A DNA stretch of 38,333 nt, taken from contig JAFDGW010000030.1 in the NCBI GenBank assembly GCA_019309115.1, positions 1-38,333 on the forward strand. Reading direction: 5' to 3'. Both the position numbers and the translations under genes were made by a program. Position 1 is the first letter of the stretch. The number at the start of each line of letters is the position of its first letter. Of the stretch, positions 7,752-17,493 are shown piece by piece. Origin of the DNA: Deltaproteobacteria bacterium (GTDB taxonomy: Bacteria; Desulfobacterota; Syntrophobacteria; Syntrophobacterales; Thermodesulforhabdaceae). A model generated the notes under the pieces. The model was not told the origin of the DNA, made no database searches, and worked only from the letters and a program-made list of their open reading frames with translations.

Positions 7752-8355
7752 CAAAGAGTCGTGACGTTACAGAAGACCGAATCTGATTGGTCCCCATGAC
7801 AGAAGCTTGGCCGTAGGCTTGAGTTGCTTTCATTCGGGCAAGTTCCGCTCTTGCTTTCTGCATTTCCATAGAAGCCATGGCGGCGATGTGATAATCTTGA
7901 GCAGACGGTTGGGCAGGAGCAAGTGCAGCTCGCCTTACAACCTGCATTTTTCTTATGGTAGCTTCAGGATTATCGGGAATTGGAGAAACGTCAATCGAGA
8001 CTTCTCCGCCTACAGCGTAGAGTTTACCATCAGGCCCTCGCTGGTATTCGTAATGCGCACCACCTCGTACGTAGGGACCACCTGCCGCAATGTGAGCCTG
8101 TTCATGAGCTTTTACTTCTAGGTCCCGCCGTTTGAGCTCTTCTATTTCTCTTTGTTCTTCTTCACTGAGCCCACTATAGGGTTCAATACCGGTGTTGCTC
8201 TTTTCAACCTTGTCCTTGCCACTCGGGATATTTTCGGGGGCAATGTTATTGGCAGTATCATTCTCAGTATCGATATGTACACGTGGCTTTACATATTGTG
8301 GTGGCAAATCACGGATGGCCAGACTATAAATACTGGAAATGGTCCCTGCATTCAT
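7741..8355 (-). CDS. SprA-related / CJM1_0395-family putative metalloprotease
   Basis: 204 residues from the ATG at 8355, preceded by a G-rich ribosome site (GGGGGCGG); a GTG at 8376 is a less likely start. The first half is low-complexity and polar. The core has KAHEQAHIAAGGPYVRGGAHYEY, where HEQAH is an HExxH-like zinc motif, followed by YAVGGEVSIDVSPIPDNPEATIRKM and a helical AAMASMEMQKARAELA tail. This matches the SprA-related family, annotated as a putative metalloprotease. No signal peptide is visible. Physiological substrates are not known. It is a single gene, convergent with the P1 peptidase. Confidence 0.85.
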   Translation of the reverse strand: MNAGTISSIYSLAIRDLPPQYVKPRVHIDTENDTANNIAPENIPSGKDKVEKSNTGIEPYSGLSEEEQREIEELKRRDLEVKAHEQAHIAAGGPYVRGGAHYEYQRGPDGKLYAVGGEVSIDVSPIPDNPEATIRKMQVVRRAALAPAQPSAQDYHIAAMASMEMQKARAELARMKATQAYGQASVMGTNQIRSSVTSRLFVIA

Positions 8356-8552
8356 AGCACCGCCCCCGGTTTGCACTTAAGTCGTTAATTATATTAACAC
8401 AGCCCCGATATAGATTCAAGATAACGACCAAGATTAAACCACATTCTTTGTTGCAGTTTTTTGTAGCGGGGATATTTGATTGTACATCCCCGCTACATAC
8501 CTTTCCATGAAATCCCATGCCAAATTTTTCGAATAACCAGGATAATTACAGC

Positions 8553-9167
8553 TCAGCTCCGAAAGATGCTCACATCTCCGCTTCCTTCACGGATCACTTC
8601 GGGTTCATCATTAATAAGAGAAATCACACTTGACGGACGGGCAGGTACGGGCCCACCATCGACGATCATATCCACCACATGTCCCAGTGCTTCTTTGATT
8701 TCCCGCGGAGTTATAAGCTCTTCTCCCGTTTCCGGATGAGTAGCGGTACTGTTAATGATGGGATGTCCTAGCTCCCTGACAATTGCAAGCGCAACCTCAT
8801 TATCCGGCACCCTTATCCCAATGGTTTTTCTTCTGGTGAGCATGATTCTCGGGACAAGCCTGGAAGCCTCCAGAACGAATGTGTACGGACCGGGGAGGCA
8901 TCGCTTCATTGTTTTGTAAGCGAAATTAGTAACTTGGGCATACTCGCTGATGTTCTTAAGGTCACTGCAAACAATGCTTAGAGGTTGATCATGTGGTCTT
9001 CCTTTCAGCGCATAGATCTTTTCGATCGCTCCCCTGTTGAATAGGTCACACCCGAGACCGTAGTAAGTGTCAGTGGGATAGGCTATTATGCCACCATTGG
9101 CCAGTACTTCAACAACCTTTCTTATCTTTCTGGGTTCTGGATGTGCGGGATTGACTTCTAGAATCAT
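8553..9167 (-). CDS. YciO/Sua5 (YrdC)-family protein, threonylcarbamoyl-AMP synthase type
   Basis: 204 residues from the ATG at 9167, supported by an AGGGGG ribosome site; the ORF extends 23 codons further upstream but without such support. The YrdC fold is clear: GGIIAYPTDTYYGLGCD, IYALKGRPHDQPLSI with the basic K-x-R-P motif, PGPYTFVLEAS, RRKTIGIRVPDN and a C-terminal IREGSGDVSIF. Family members make threonylcarbamoyl-AMP for tRNA t6A37 (Sua5/TsaC) or are YciO paralogues of weaker activity. The middle and C-terminus look YciO-like, so the exact enzyme is uncertain. It is divergent from the Ppx/GppA gene. Confidence 0.9.
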   Translation of the reverse strand: MILEVNPAHPEPRKIRKVVEVLANGGIIAYPTDTYYGLGCDLFNRGAIEKIYALKGRPHDQPLSIVCSDLKNISEYAQVTNFAYKTMKRCLPGPYTFVLEASRLVPRIMLTRRKTIGIRVPDNEVALAIVRELGHPIINSTATHPETGEELITPREIKEALGHVVDMIVDGGPVPARPSSVISLINDEPEVIREGSGDVSIFRS

Positions 9168-9395
9168 AAGACCCCCTTTTCTGGCATGATTAATCCTAAG
9201 TCCTGTATCTAACACCTTAACTACGAAAAATGTCATGATGATTTTTAGTAAACACCAGCCATCTTCATCATGTCAACGTATAGAAAAAAATTCACATTTA
9301 TCATCGGAACATATTGACCCAAAGCACTGGAAGTCACCGGCTCTGGTGTTGTATAAGTCAACAATCGTTACAGAATCAACGGAGTGAAGGGGAAG

Positions 9396-10358
9396 ATGGC
9401 ATATTACGCAGCAATAGATCTCGGATCTCATACGGTCAGGATGCTAATCGTGTCAGTAAAAGGTGGCATTGTATCTCCTGTTAAGAACGAGCGGGTGGTA
9501 ACAGGGCTTGCTAAGGAATTTGCCCAGGAGAAAAGGCTATCGAAAACGGGAAAATTAGCAACCATAGAGACACTGAAGTATTATCGCCGAATAATGCATG
9601 AACAAAATGTAGAAAGCTACATTTGCGGGGCTACGGGTGTATTGAGGAAAGCAGCGGATGCCAGAGATTTTCTGGATGAGATATTCGATAAAACTGGAAT
9701 TGTCTGCACTGTTCTGACAGAAGAAGATGAAGCTCTTATATCTTTCAAAGGCACGACTTCGATGCTCTATAACTCAACTGACCCAGTCATCGTTTTTGAC
9801 CTAGGGGGCAGCTCTACTGAATTCGTTCTGGCAGAAAAGGAAAGGCCTGTATTTCTAAAAAGTCTTTTCATCGGGGCGTCAACCCTGACGAGCATGTTCC
9901 TCCAAAAAGCACCAGCACCACCATCCAGCGTACAACAGGCTCGGACCTACATTGATACCCTGTTACCGAACTCCCTTAAAGAATTACTCCAATTTATTAG
10001 GGGAAGACCTATTGGCACACTGATCGGAACAGCAGGAACGGTTGCAACTCTGGGGGCTATAAAAAAGCAAATGGAAAATTACGTTCCCTACAAAATATGT
10101 GGTCTGGAAATCGACAGACAGTGGCTTTCGGAAATCATCAATGAAATAGCCTCTAAAGACATCGAAGAGCGCCGTAAAATCAAAGGCCTTGAACCGGGGC
10201 GAGAAGACATCATTCTCGGTGGGGCAATAATAGTCGAAGGAATAATGAAGACTTTGGGTATGGAAAATATTGTGGTATCCGATGCGGGACTTCTTGAAGG
10301 ACTGGCCATAAAGGTTGCCGAAAGGGAAACGGAAACGAACTTGACATGGAAGTCCTGA
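9396..10358 (+). CDS. Ppx/GppA family exopolyphosphatase / pppGpp phosphatase
   Basis: 320 residues from the ATG at 9396, with GAAGGGGAAG just upstream; a GTG at 9384 is the alternative. It has the actin-like ATPase fold: AAIDLGSHTVRMLI (phosphate 1), CGATGVLRKAAD, the catalytic-Glu region LTEEDEALISFKG, VFDLGGSSTEF (phosphate 2), GTAGTVATLGA and SDAGLLEGLA. It is short, like the single-module bacterial Ppx/GppA proteins that lack the C-terminal HD module. It would hydrolyse polyphosphate or pppGpp. It stands upstream of guaB-guaA; a link between guanine nucleotide synthesis and pppGpp turnover is suggestive only. Confidence 0.92.
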   Translation: MAYYAAIDLGSHTVRMLIVSVKGGIVSPVKNERVVTGLAKEFAQEKRLSKTGKLATIETLKYYRRIMHEQNVESYICGATGVLRKAADARDFLDEIFDKTGIVCTVLTEEDEALISFKGTTSMLYNSTDPVIVFDLGGSSTEFVLAEKERPVFLKSLFIGASTLTSMFLQKAPAPPSSVQQARTYIDTLLPNSLKELLQFIRGRPIGTLIGTAGTVATLGAIKKQMENYVPYKICGLEIDRQWLSEIINEIASKDIEERRKIKGLEPGREDIILGGAIIVEGIMKTLGMENIVVSDAGLLEGLAIKVAERETETNLTWKS

Positions 10359-10436
10359 GCAGATAAAGGCGATGGCAATTTCTAGACCAGAATCATACAT
10401 CTGCAGGATGTTAAAACAAAAATGCAGGGAGACATT

Positions 10437-11906
10437 ATGGAAGGACACACAATACCTGAGGCTTTAACCTTTGATGATATCTTGCTTGTCCCGGCATATT
10501 CAGAAGTAATTCCTACAGAAACAAACGTGGAAACGTGGCTTACGCCGCAAATAAAGCTGAACATTCCCCTGCTCAGTGCTGCGATGGATACAGTTACGGA
10601 GGCTGATACGGCAATAAGCATAGCGCGCGAAGGCGGAATTGGAATCATACATAGGAATATGTCCATAGAAACACAGGCTCTTGAGGTGAACAAGGTCAAG
10701 AAGTCGGAAAGTGGTATGATTCTTGACCCGGTCACCGTTGAACCGGATCAGAAGATAGCTGAAGTTCTCGAGGTCATGGCTCGCTATAAGATATCCGGCG
10801 TTCCCGTGGTTAAGGATGGTAAACTTGTTGGCATTGTAACTAACAGGGACCTGAGATTCGAAGAAAATCTGGACACCAAAGTTGCTGATGTTATGACCAG
10901 CGAAAACCTCATTACCGCCCCCGTTGGTATCACTTTGGAAGAATCAAAGAAACTGCTGCACAAAAACCGCATAGAAAAATTGTTGGTTGTCGATAATCAG
11001 GGTAATCTTAAAGGTCTCATTACCATTAAGGACATAATGAAAATTAGAAAATATCCCAATTCTTGCAAGGACCAGTTCGGCAGACTCAGGGTTGGTGCTG
11101 CCGTTGGAGTTGGTCCGGATATGATGGACAGGGTATCAGCTCTTGTATCCTCTGATGTGGACGTACTGGTCGTGGACAGCGCTCATGGGTACTCCAAAAA
11201 TGTCATAGACGCCGTGAAGACCATAAAAAAAGCCTTTCCAGAAACACCTGTTATTGCGGGAAATGTGGCGACGGCAGAAGGTACAGAAGCACTTATTCGT
11301 GCGGGGGCAGATGCTGTAAAGGTTGGTGTCGGTCCAGGCTCGATATGCACGACCCGCATCGTTGCCGGAGTTGGAGTTCCCCAGGCGACAGCCATAATGG
11401 AATGTTCCCGGGTAGCATCCAAATATAATACACCTATTATCGCTGACGGAGGGATAAGATACAGTGGTGACATCACCAAAGCCATAGCCTGCGGCGCCAA
11501 TGCTGTAATGATCGGAAGTCTTTTTGCCGGAACTGACGAAAGCCCGGGTGAAACGATCCTATACCAGGGCCGAAGTTACAAGGCCTACCGAGGCATGGGA
11601 TCACTCGGGGCAATGAAGGAAGGGAGCCGAGACAGGTATTTCCAACTGGAGGTTAGGGAAACATCAAAGCTTGTTCCTGAAGGGATTGAAGGTATGGTAC
11701 CTTACAGGGGACCCCTTTCGGCAATTGTACACCAGCTGATAGGCGGCCTGAGGGCTGGTATGGGATATGTCGGGTGCAAAAACATAGAAGAACTGAGGAC
11801 AAAAGCAAAGATTATTCGTATCACAGCGGCGGGCTTTAAAGAAAGCCACGTTCATGATGTAATTATAACCAAAGAAGCCCCAAATTATCAGCTCGATATG
11901 AAGTAG
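10437..11906 (+). CDS. guaB: IMP dehydrogenase
   Basis: Oxidises IMP to XMP with NAD+, the committed step of GMP synthesis. 489 residues from the ATG at 10437, preceded by CAGGGAGA; an in-frame ATG at 10422 is less likely. The (beta/alpha)8 barrel holds [22 protein letters not shown], and the catalytic Cys in [11 protein letters not shown]. Two CBS domains are inserted at about residues 95-210. The flap region [17 protein letters not shown] is intact. No guanine or other riboswitch is recognisable upstream. It runs into guaA with an 8-base gap, a common operon. Confidence 0.98.
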   Translation: MEGHTIPEALTFDDILLVPAYSEVIPTETNVETWLTPQIKLNIPLLSAAMDTVTEADTAISIAREGGIGIIHRNMSIETQALEVNKVKKSESGMILDPVTVEPDQKIAEVLEVMARYKISGVPVVKDGKLVGIVTNRDLRFEENLDTKVADVMTSENLITAPVGITLEESKKLLHKNRIEKLLVVDNQGNLKGLITIKDIMKIRKYPNSCKDQFGRLRVGAAVGVGPDMMDRVSALVSSDVDVLVVDSAHGYSKNVIDAVKTIKKAFPETPVIAGNVATAEGTEALIRAGADAVKVGVGPGSICTTRIVAGVGVPQATAIMECSRVASKYNTPIIADGGIRYSGDITKAIACGANAVMIGSLFAGTDESPGETILYQGRSYKAYRGMGSLGAMKEGSRDRYFQLEVRETSKLVPEGIEGMVPYRGPLSAIVHQLIGGLRAGMGYVGCKNIEELRTKAKIIRITAAGFKESHVHDVIITKEAPNYQLDMK

Positions 11907-11914
11907 GTGAATTG

Positions 11915-13471
11915 ATGGAAACCCTGAAAAAACCTGACGACAAAATACTTGTCTTGGACTTCGGATCCCAATATACCCAGCTAATAGCACGGCGCATACG
12001 TGAAAGTCACGTATATTGCGAAATACATCCCTATAACATGAGAATAGACGAGATTCGAGGGTTCCACCCCAAGGGTATTATCTTTTCTGGAGGTCCGGCT
12101 AGTGTGTACGATACTGAGGCACCGCTTGTCGATGAAGGGGTATACTCGCTGAAAGTTCCGATATTGGGCATTTGCTATGGAATGCAGATGATGGCTCATC
12201 AACTGGGCGGCAGGGTGCAACCAGCAATGGAAAGAGAATATGGCCCTGCTGTGATCCAGATAAATCATGCGGATTTGCTGTTTTCCGAAATCAACCCGGT
12301 CGATGTACGGGTATGGATGAGTCACGGCGACAGGATAGAAAAACTACCGCCCGGCTTTGAAACAATGGCATATTCTGATAATTCGCCAGTAGCGGCTATG
12401 GGCAACCTGAAAAAGCATTTTTACGGTGTGCAGTTTCACCCCGAGGTTGCACATACTACGTGTGGCAGAACGATCCTTGATAACTTCATCTTCAAAATAT
12501 GTAAGTGTTCGCCAACCTGGACCATGAAGTCTTTTGCGGACATGGTAATTACCAGCGTCCGGGAAAAGGTTGGGCGGGACGGCGTAATTTGTGCCCTCAG
12601 CGGAGGTGTTGATTCTTCAGTTGTTGCCGTACTCCTGCATAAGGCTATTGGTAAACAGCTACATTGCATATTTGTAAACAACGGCCTGTTGAGAAAAGGA
12701 GAAGCCGAAAGTGTTAGGCGCATATTCAAAGATCACTTTGAAATAGATCTTGTTTATGTTGATGCGTCCGATCTTTTTCTTGAACGATTAAAAGGTGTGA
12801 GAGATCCGGAAAAAAAGAGAAAAATTATTGGGAACCTTTTTATAGAAATCTTCGAAAGGGAAGCTCGGAAAATCCCGGATGCCAAATACCTTGCTCAGGG
12901 AACCCTTTACCCTGACGTCATTGAATCCGTGTCGTTTAAGGGACCTTCTGCGACCATAAAAACCCACCACAATGTAGGTGGTCTGCCAGAGCGTATGAAA
13001 CTCCGATTGATCGAACCCTTGAGGGAACTTTTTAAAGATGAAGTACGTTCGTTGGGTCGTCAACTTGGCATCCCTGAACGAATAATAATGCGACATCCTT
13101 TTCCAGGGCCTGGCTTGGCCATAAGAATCATTGGCGAAATAACCCCTGAAAAGCTGAGGATTCTTAGGGAAGCGGATGCTATAGTTATGGAAGAAATGGA
13201 AGCATCTGGCTGGCATGATAAGGTCTGGCAGGCTTTCGCCGTGTTGCTTCCCGTGAAGTCTGTAGGGGTAATGGGAGACGCGAGGACCTATGAACAGGTA
13301 ATTGCCGTAAGGGTAGTTGAAAGCGTGGACGCTATGACGGCAGACTGGGCTCGCCTACCCTATGACCTGCTTGCCAACATTTCAAATCGAATAATAAATG
13401 AAGTCCAGGGTGTTAACCGGGTAGTTTACGATATATCTTCGAAGCCGCCGAGTACAATAGAATGGGAATAA
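11915..13471 (+). CDS. guaA: GMP synthase (glutamine-hydrolysing)
   Basis: Converts XMP to GMP with glutamine and ATP. 518 residues from the ATG at 11915, with AGGTGA upstream. The N-terminal class I glutaminase has the catalytic Cys in GICYGMQMM and His-Glu in QFHPEV. The PP-loop ATPase motif is [10 protein letters not shown], and the C-terminal dimerisation domain ends in [10 protein letters not shown] as usual. Complete and normal in length. The downstream UPF0280 gene begins 10 bases before its stop. Confidence 0.98.
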   Translation: METLKKPDDKILVLDFGSQYTQLIARRIRESHVYCEIHPYNMRIDEIRGFHPKGIIFSGGPASVYDTEAPLVDEGVYSLKVPILGICYGMQMMAHQLGGRVQPAMEREYGPAVIQINHADLLFSEINPVDVRVWMSHGDRIEKLPPGFETMAYSDNSPVAAMGNLKKHFYGVQFHPEVAHTTCGRTILDNFIFKICKCSPTWTMKSFADMVITSVREKVGRDGVICALSGGVDSSVVAVLLHKAIGKQLHCIFVNNGLLRKGEAESVRRIFKDHFEIDLVYVDASDLFLERLKGVRDPEKKRKIIGNLFIEIFEREARKIPDAKYLAQGTLYPDVIESVSFKGPSATIKTHHNVGGLPERMKLRLIEPLRELFKDEVRSLGRQLGIPERIIMRHPFPGPGLAIRIIGEITPEKLRILREADAIVMEEMEASGWHDKVWQAFAVLLPVKSVGVMGDARTYEQVIAVRVVESVDAMTADWARLPYDLLANISNRIINEVQGVNRVVYDISSKPPSTIEWE

Positions 13472-14214
13472 AGAGAAAAGGTGAAGTTAGGTTTTACCGA
13501 TCTTGGCAGTTATCGCACAAAGGGAATTCAATATGCTACGAAGTTCGCTTCAGGCAAACAGACCTCTGGATCAGAACCAGACAGGATTACTCTGAACTTG
13601 CTACCAAGAAGGTAATCGAAGCCCACAGGGCTCTGCATTTCTATGCCTCGGCAAATCCAGCTTTTTTCTCTTCCCTACGCCCGTTACCTCAGGACCCCTT
13701 GGCACCACCACTTGTAAAAAAAATGCTTAAGGCGGCTCAATTTGCTAATGTTGGACCTATGGCAGCAGTTGCTGGAGCGATAGCTGAAACAGTAGGAAGT
13801 GCCATAAGACAACATGATTCATACGGAGAGGTGCTGGTAGAAAACGGTGGAGATTGTTATATTTATTCACCAGACCCAGTAACGGTTGGTATATTACCTG
13901 AGAAAACGATGAAATGGTGTAGGAAGCTTCCCAAGATTCGTATTATGCCTGAAGATATGCCTGTTTGCATATGCACTTCCTCGTCAACAGTGGGCCATTC
14001 CATAAGTTTTGGGAAAGCCAGTGCTGTTACTGTTTTATCCTTTGATGGAGCGCTGGCCGACGCAGTTGCTACCGCTATATGCAACAACCTCCGGTATTCA
14101 GAGGAAGTAGAAAAAACCCTTCAGGATTGGGCATCAAAATCACCAATTACCGCTGTTATGGCTGTTATTGACAATGTATTCGGTTTTGCCGGTAAGCTAG
14201 AACTTGTTGGATAA
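13462..14214 (+). CDS. UPF0280 family protein (ApbE-like fold)
   Basis: 250 residues. The family pattern is clear: an early [29 protein letters not shown], a [14 protein letters not shown] strand and [11 protein letters not shown]-like [16 protein letters not shown], plus the [13 protein letters not shown] end. These resemble the FMN/FAD-binding core of ApbE flavin transferases, but the activity of UPF0280 proteins is not established. They occur mostly in anaerobic bacteria and archaea. Its start overlaps guaA by 10 bases without a strong ribosome site, implying translational coupling. Confidence 0.88.
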   Translation: MGIKRKGEVRFYRSWQLSHKGNSICYEVRFRQTDLWIRTRQDYSELATKKVIEAHRALHFYASANPAFFSSLRPLPQDPLAPPLVKKMLKAAQFANVGPMAAVAGAIAETVGSAIRQHDSYGEVLVENGGDCYIYSPDPVTVGILPEKTMKWCRKLPKIRIMPEDMPVCICTSSSTVGHSISFGKASAVTVLSFDGALADAVATAICNNLRYSEEVEKTLQDWASKSPITAVMAVIDNVFGFAGKLELVG

Positions 14215-14248
14215 AAAAATCCTCACCAGAAGCAGGGGGAGGGGAAGG

Positions 14249-14740
14249 ATGAAAAATCTCTGGGCTCCATGGAGGATCGATTACATACTGGGCGAACGGG
14301 AACCTTATTGCATCTTCTGCCCTGAAGGAAGTGGGCTTAGTGATGAAGAAAGACTTATTTTGTATCGGGGAAAGAGAATCATGGTTGTCATGAACAAATA
14401 CCCCTATAACAATGGTCACTTGCTGGTAGCTCCATGGCGCCATGTTTCTGACTTGGTCGATCTGGATGAAGAAGAAATCAGAGATTTGATGGTTTGTATT
14501 CAGCATTGCATTCGTATATTGCGCAAGGTTATGAGCCCGCACGGGTTCAACGTGGGGCTGAACCTAGGTGCTGTAGCCGGGGCAGGTATAGAAGAGCATA
14601 TACATTTCCATGTGGTTCCCAGGTGGGATGGGGATACAAACTTTATGGCGACCATAGCGGAAATTCGGTGCATACCGGAACATTTGCGCAAGACATACGA
14701 GAAACTCAAGCCTTACTTTCAAAAGGAGGTGCATTTATGA
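14249..14740 (+). CDS. HIT-family nucleotide hydrolase/transferase
   Basis: 163 residues from the ATG at 14249, preceded by a purine-rich GGGAGGGGAAGG; the TTG at 14204 is not needed. MKNLWAPWRIDYI and CIFC at the start, NKYPYNNGHLLVAPWRHV in the middle and the catalytic histidine triad EEHIHFHVVPRW mark the Ap4A-phosphorylase-like HIT branch common in Desulfobacterota and Thermotogae. It would hydrolyse dinucleoside polyphosphates or AMP conjugates. The pair CxxC near the start may bind zinc. The stop overlaps the next start as ATGA. Confidence 0.93.
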   Translation: MKNLWAPWRIDYILGEREPYCIFCPEGSGLSDEERLILYRGKRIMVVMNKYPYNNGHLLVAPWRHVSDLVDLDEEEIRDLMVCIQHCIRILRKVMSPHGFNVGLNLGAVAGAGIEEHIHFHVVPRWDGDTNFMATIAEIRCIPEHLRKTYEKLKPYFQKEVHL

Positions 14741-15051
14741 TTCGTCTGTTAAAGCTTATATCTACTTTTTTGGTGCTGGGCTTAGTGGTGCTCTTTATAA
14801 AGCAAAATATGCCCACTTTTTCAACCGATGTACCATTTTTTATTGACCTGCATATCAGGGAAAAAGTTATGTGGTACAATTCTGTAGGCGGCGTAATTGT
14901 TATGAGCATGCTATTTGGTTTTTTCGTCGGTTTTCTCTTAGGATTCAGAATGTATTGGCGTAAACGCAGAGAATGTATCGCTCTCAAGCAATCTTCCGGT
15001 GTTGTGCCGGCTTCTGAGCAACCAGTTCTTACGGAAACGGGTAGCACTTAA
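14737..15051 (+). CDS. LapA-domain (DUF1049-like) inner membrane protein
   Basis: 104 residues from the ATG at 14737, with an excellent AAAGGAGGT ribosome site. Two hydrophobic segments (about 7-22 and 48-70) flank a short polar loop, followed by a basic cytosolic YWRKRRE stretch and a polar tail. This is the layout of LapA/YciS-type proteins, which in enterobacteria help assemble lipopolysaccharide. The exact role here is not known. It overlaps the HIT gene by four bases and is followed 13 bases later by a small unknown gene. Confidence 0.8.
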   Translation: MIRLLKLISTFLVLGLVVLFIKQNMPTFSTDVPFFIDLHIREKVMWYNSVGGVIVMSMLFGFFVGFLLGFRMYWRKRRECIALKQSSGVVPASEQPVLTETGST

Positions 15052-15064
15052 GGAGGGGTATAAA

Positions 15065-15331
15065 ATGGAAAAGCGGACTCACAATCCGCTTACATACTTC
15101 CACCTCTACTTAGAAGTGGGGTCCTCCCGGCATTACTTTGGCCTTATCAATCACGTGCGGATTCTGGACAATTCGGAAAGCCCAACGGGATATCCTCATA
15201 TGGTGAGGTTTTGGGACGGGGATGCATATCGCTTTCTGGAGGGAACTGTAAACGTGGCGGAGGATGATCGGGAATTTGTTTTGGATATGGGTGGTGACAA
15301 AAGATATATTTTCAAAGTTTTTCACCGTTAA
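15065..15331 (+). CDS. Small uncharacterised protein
   Basis: 88 residues from the ATG at 15065, preceded by AAGGAGGGG. Rich in aromatics and beta-prone sequence (YFHLYLEVGSSRHYFGLIN, GYPHMVRFWDGDAYRFLEG), with no membrane segment, cysteine pair or signal peptide. It is probably a small beta-sheet protein. I do not recognise the family. It is the last gene of the run that begins at guaB, just before the terminator. Confidence 0.7.
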   Translation: MEKRTHNPLTYFHLYLEVGSSRHYFGLINHVRILDNSESPTGYPHMVRFWDGDAYRFLEGTVNVAEDDREFVLDMGGDKRYIFKVFHR

Positions 15332-15380
15332 GCCTGATTAGCAGGAACGAGTAACAAACGCTAACAAAAATCTCGTGACG

Positions 15381-15410
15381 CCCAATGGCTTTAATGCCAT
15401 TGGGTTTTTT
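15381..15410 (+). terminator. Intrinsic terminator
   Basis: CCCAATGGC at 15381-15389 pairs perfectly with GCCATTGGG at 15396-15404 around a six-base loop, followed by six T. A textbook rho-independent terminator that closes the guaB-to-15331 operon and separates it from the MFS gene. Confidence 0.92.
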
Positions 15411-15427
15411 AAAGGGTTTGAGCAGGC

Positions 15428-16621
15428 GTGGGCAGATTGTCCTGGTGGCATTTCGTTATCATCGTGTTTTCACGAGTTATCCTTAATATGAGTTACCGGA
15501 TTCTCTATCCCTTTTTGCCGGTATTTGCTCACAGCCTTGGGGTTTCTTTTGAAAGAGCTGCCCTTTTTGCAACCGTACGATCTTTTATGGGGCTTGTAAG
15601 CCCTTTCTTTGGAGGAATACTCGATAGGAAAGGACATCGAAAGGGTCTGTTTCTGGGTATGGTGTTGCTATCGGCCGGAGCCTGCTTGATTTTTGCGTGG
15701 CCAGCATTTTATTCGGTACTTGCGGCTTTCGCAGTCTTAGGTCTTGCAAAGGCAATATACGATCCGTCGGTTCAGGCCTATGTGAGTTCTTTTTCGTCCT
15801 ACCGGTATCGAGCAAAAGCAATTGGATTCACGGAATTGTCATGGGCAACCAGTTGGTTTTTGGGAATGCCTCTATGTGCCTTTCTTATCCAGAAGTGGTC
15901 CTGGCACGCTCCTTTTATTTTCATGGCTTCTGCCGGTTTAGTGTCACTTGCTTTAACATTGTCCCTTCCACCCTACCCTTCAACCCTTCCAGCCCCAGAC
16001 GACATCAAATCCGATCCAGAGCACCATTCTCAAACAAAGCTACCTACAAGAATTTATTTCATACTGGCTATGTCTTTTTTCATGCTCTTTTCCAATGAAA
16101 ACCTTATAGTCGTATACGGTGCATGGATGCAGGAGAGCTTCGGCGTAAAGTTGATGTCATTGGGAGCTATTTCATTCATTATTGGGTTTGGCGAACTGTC
16201 CGGTGAAATCACCGTTACAGCATGGGGAGACAGAGTAGGCAAAAGGCGCTTATTGACAATTGGGCTTACCGGGCTGGCTTTTTCGTATCTCGGTGTTGCA
16301 ATCTTCAGTGACAATCTAATGGCGGCAACATTGTGTTTGCTAGTGCTTTTTTATTTCTCGGAACTTGCCATTGTTTCATCGTTTCCTTTCGTGTCCGAAA
16401 TTCTGCCAGAGGCACGAGCAAAAATTCTTTCTGCAAATTACGCGTGCGCAATTGCAGGTCGTATGACGGGGTCAATCACCGGTCCTTGGATCTGGCATAT
16501 ATGGAAAAGTATTACTGCATCGGCAGTAGTGTCGTTTGCCGGCACATTTTTGGCCTTATATTTTTTGCTCTGTTACTCGAAAATGCCTTTAAAAAGGGCT
16601 AAAAAGATGAATCGATACTGA
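15428..16621 (+). CDS. MFS permease
   Basis: 397 residues starting with GTG at 15428. About twelve hydrophobic segments in two halves separated by a polar loop near residue 190-205 (PDDIKSDPEHHSQTK). The MFS loop 2-3 signature is visible as GGILDRKGHRKGLFLGM, with a second copy in the C-half (WGDRVGKRRLLTIGL). The substrate cannot be predicted; proteins of this type are usually proton-coupled drug or metabolite exporters. It stands alone after the terminator and is followed 26 bases later by the HDOD gene. Confidence 0.9.
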   Translation: MGRLSWWHFVIIVFSRVILNMSYRILYPFLPVFAHSLGVSFERAALFATVRSFMGLVSPFFGGILDRKGHRKGLFLGMVLLSAGACLIFAWPAFYSVLAAFAVLGLAKAIYDPSVQAYVSSFSSYRYRAKAIGFTELSWATSWFLGMPLCAFLIQKWSWHAPFIFMASAGLVSLALTLSLPPYPSTLPAPDDIKSDPEHHSQTKLPTRIYFILAMSFFMLFSNENLIVVYGAWMQESFGVKLMSLGAISFIIGFGELSGEITVTAWGDRVGKRRLLTIGLTGLAFSYLGVAIFSDNLMAATLCLLVLFYFSELAIVSSFPFVSEILPEARAKILSANYACAIAGRMTGSITGPWIWHIWKSITASAVVSFAGTFLALYFLLCYSKMPLKRAKKMNRY

Positions 16622-16647
16622 GTGGGGACGGAAACTGGAGGACTATC

Positions 16648-17493
16648 ATGAAGGTATCATCTCTGTTGAAAAAGATCGTTATGATCACCGGAGATCTCCC
16701 TACCCTGCCCCAAACGGGCCAGATAGTTATGCAAAAGCTGTCAGACCCAGAAGTAGATATAAAGGAACTCGAGAAAATCATAATGAGAGACCCATCTCTT
16801 ACATCACGAATACTGAAAATTGCCAATTCGCCCTTTTATGGGAGGCCAAGGACTATAAAAACCATATCAGAAGCGACCGTTGTTATAGGTCTCTCGACGT
16901 TGAAATCAATAGTCATAGCGTCTGCACTTCGGGAGATGCTTAAAAATTTCGGGCTTACTGAAAAATTACTCTGGGAACATGCGCTGGCAACGGCATTCAT
17001 AACCCGTTATCTAGCAGAAAAGCTTTGCTACAGAAACATTGAAGAAGCCTTCCTTGCGGGACTGTTACACGATATAGGCAAAATTGTTCTTCAATTAAGA
17101 GTCCCAGACCGAATGTATCTAGTGATGCAGGACGTTTACCATGGAGAAAATACTAACTCCATTGAAGTGGAAATGGAGGTTTTTGGGTTCACCCACGCCC
17201 ACGTCGGTCAGCTCGTTGCGAGGAAATGGCAATTTGCCGTCGAAATAGAAGAAACCATCGGATATCATCACTGGCCGGGTAGAGCCTCAGTTGACCCAAT
17301 GCTGGCTCACCTCACACACCTTGCCAACATCTTTTCACACAAAATGGAAGTGGGACCTATAAGAACCCCGGATGTAGAACTCAGTGAAACGGTGAGTGCT
17401 AAGTACTTAAAATTATCGGATGAACAGGTAAATGATTATTTTCAGGAATGCACATCAAAAATTCAATCGGAAAAGGAAGGGTTGTTATCATAA
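16648..17493 (+). CDS. HDOD-domain signalling protein
   Basis: 281 residues. The HDOD domain covers about 10-210: LPTLPQTGQIVMQKLSDPEVDIKELEKIIMRDPSLTSRILKIANSPFY-type opening, ISEATVVIGLSTLKSIV, and FLAGLLHDIGKIVLQ with an HD doublet. The later EETIGYHHWPGR is also typical. HDOD proteins are mostly non-catalytic scaffolds in signal transduction, often with response regulators or c-di-GMP proteins, but none is adjacent. The stop abuts the GTG of the ABC ATPase gene, so they are probably cotranscribed. Confidence 0.92.
   Translation: MKVSSLLKKIVMITGDLPTLPQTGQIVMQKLSDPEVDIKELEKIIMRDPSLTSRILKIANSPFYGRPRTIKTISEATVVIGLSTLKSIVIASALREMLKNFGLTEKLLWEHALATAFITRYLAEKLCYRNIEEAFLAGLLHDIGKIVLQLRVPDRMYLVMQDVYHGENTNSIEVEMEVFGFTHAHVGQLVARKWQFAVEIEETIGYHHWPGRASVDPMLAHLTHLANIFSHKMEVGPIRTPDVELSETVSAKYLKLSDEQVNDYFQECTSKIQSEKEGLLS

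Noticed and set aside
10359-10436. Guanine or other riboswitch before guaB
   Set aside because: The 78-base gap shows no purine-riboswitch core or terminator/antiterminator pair.
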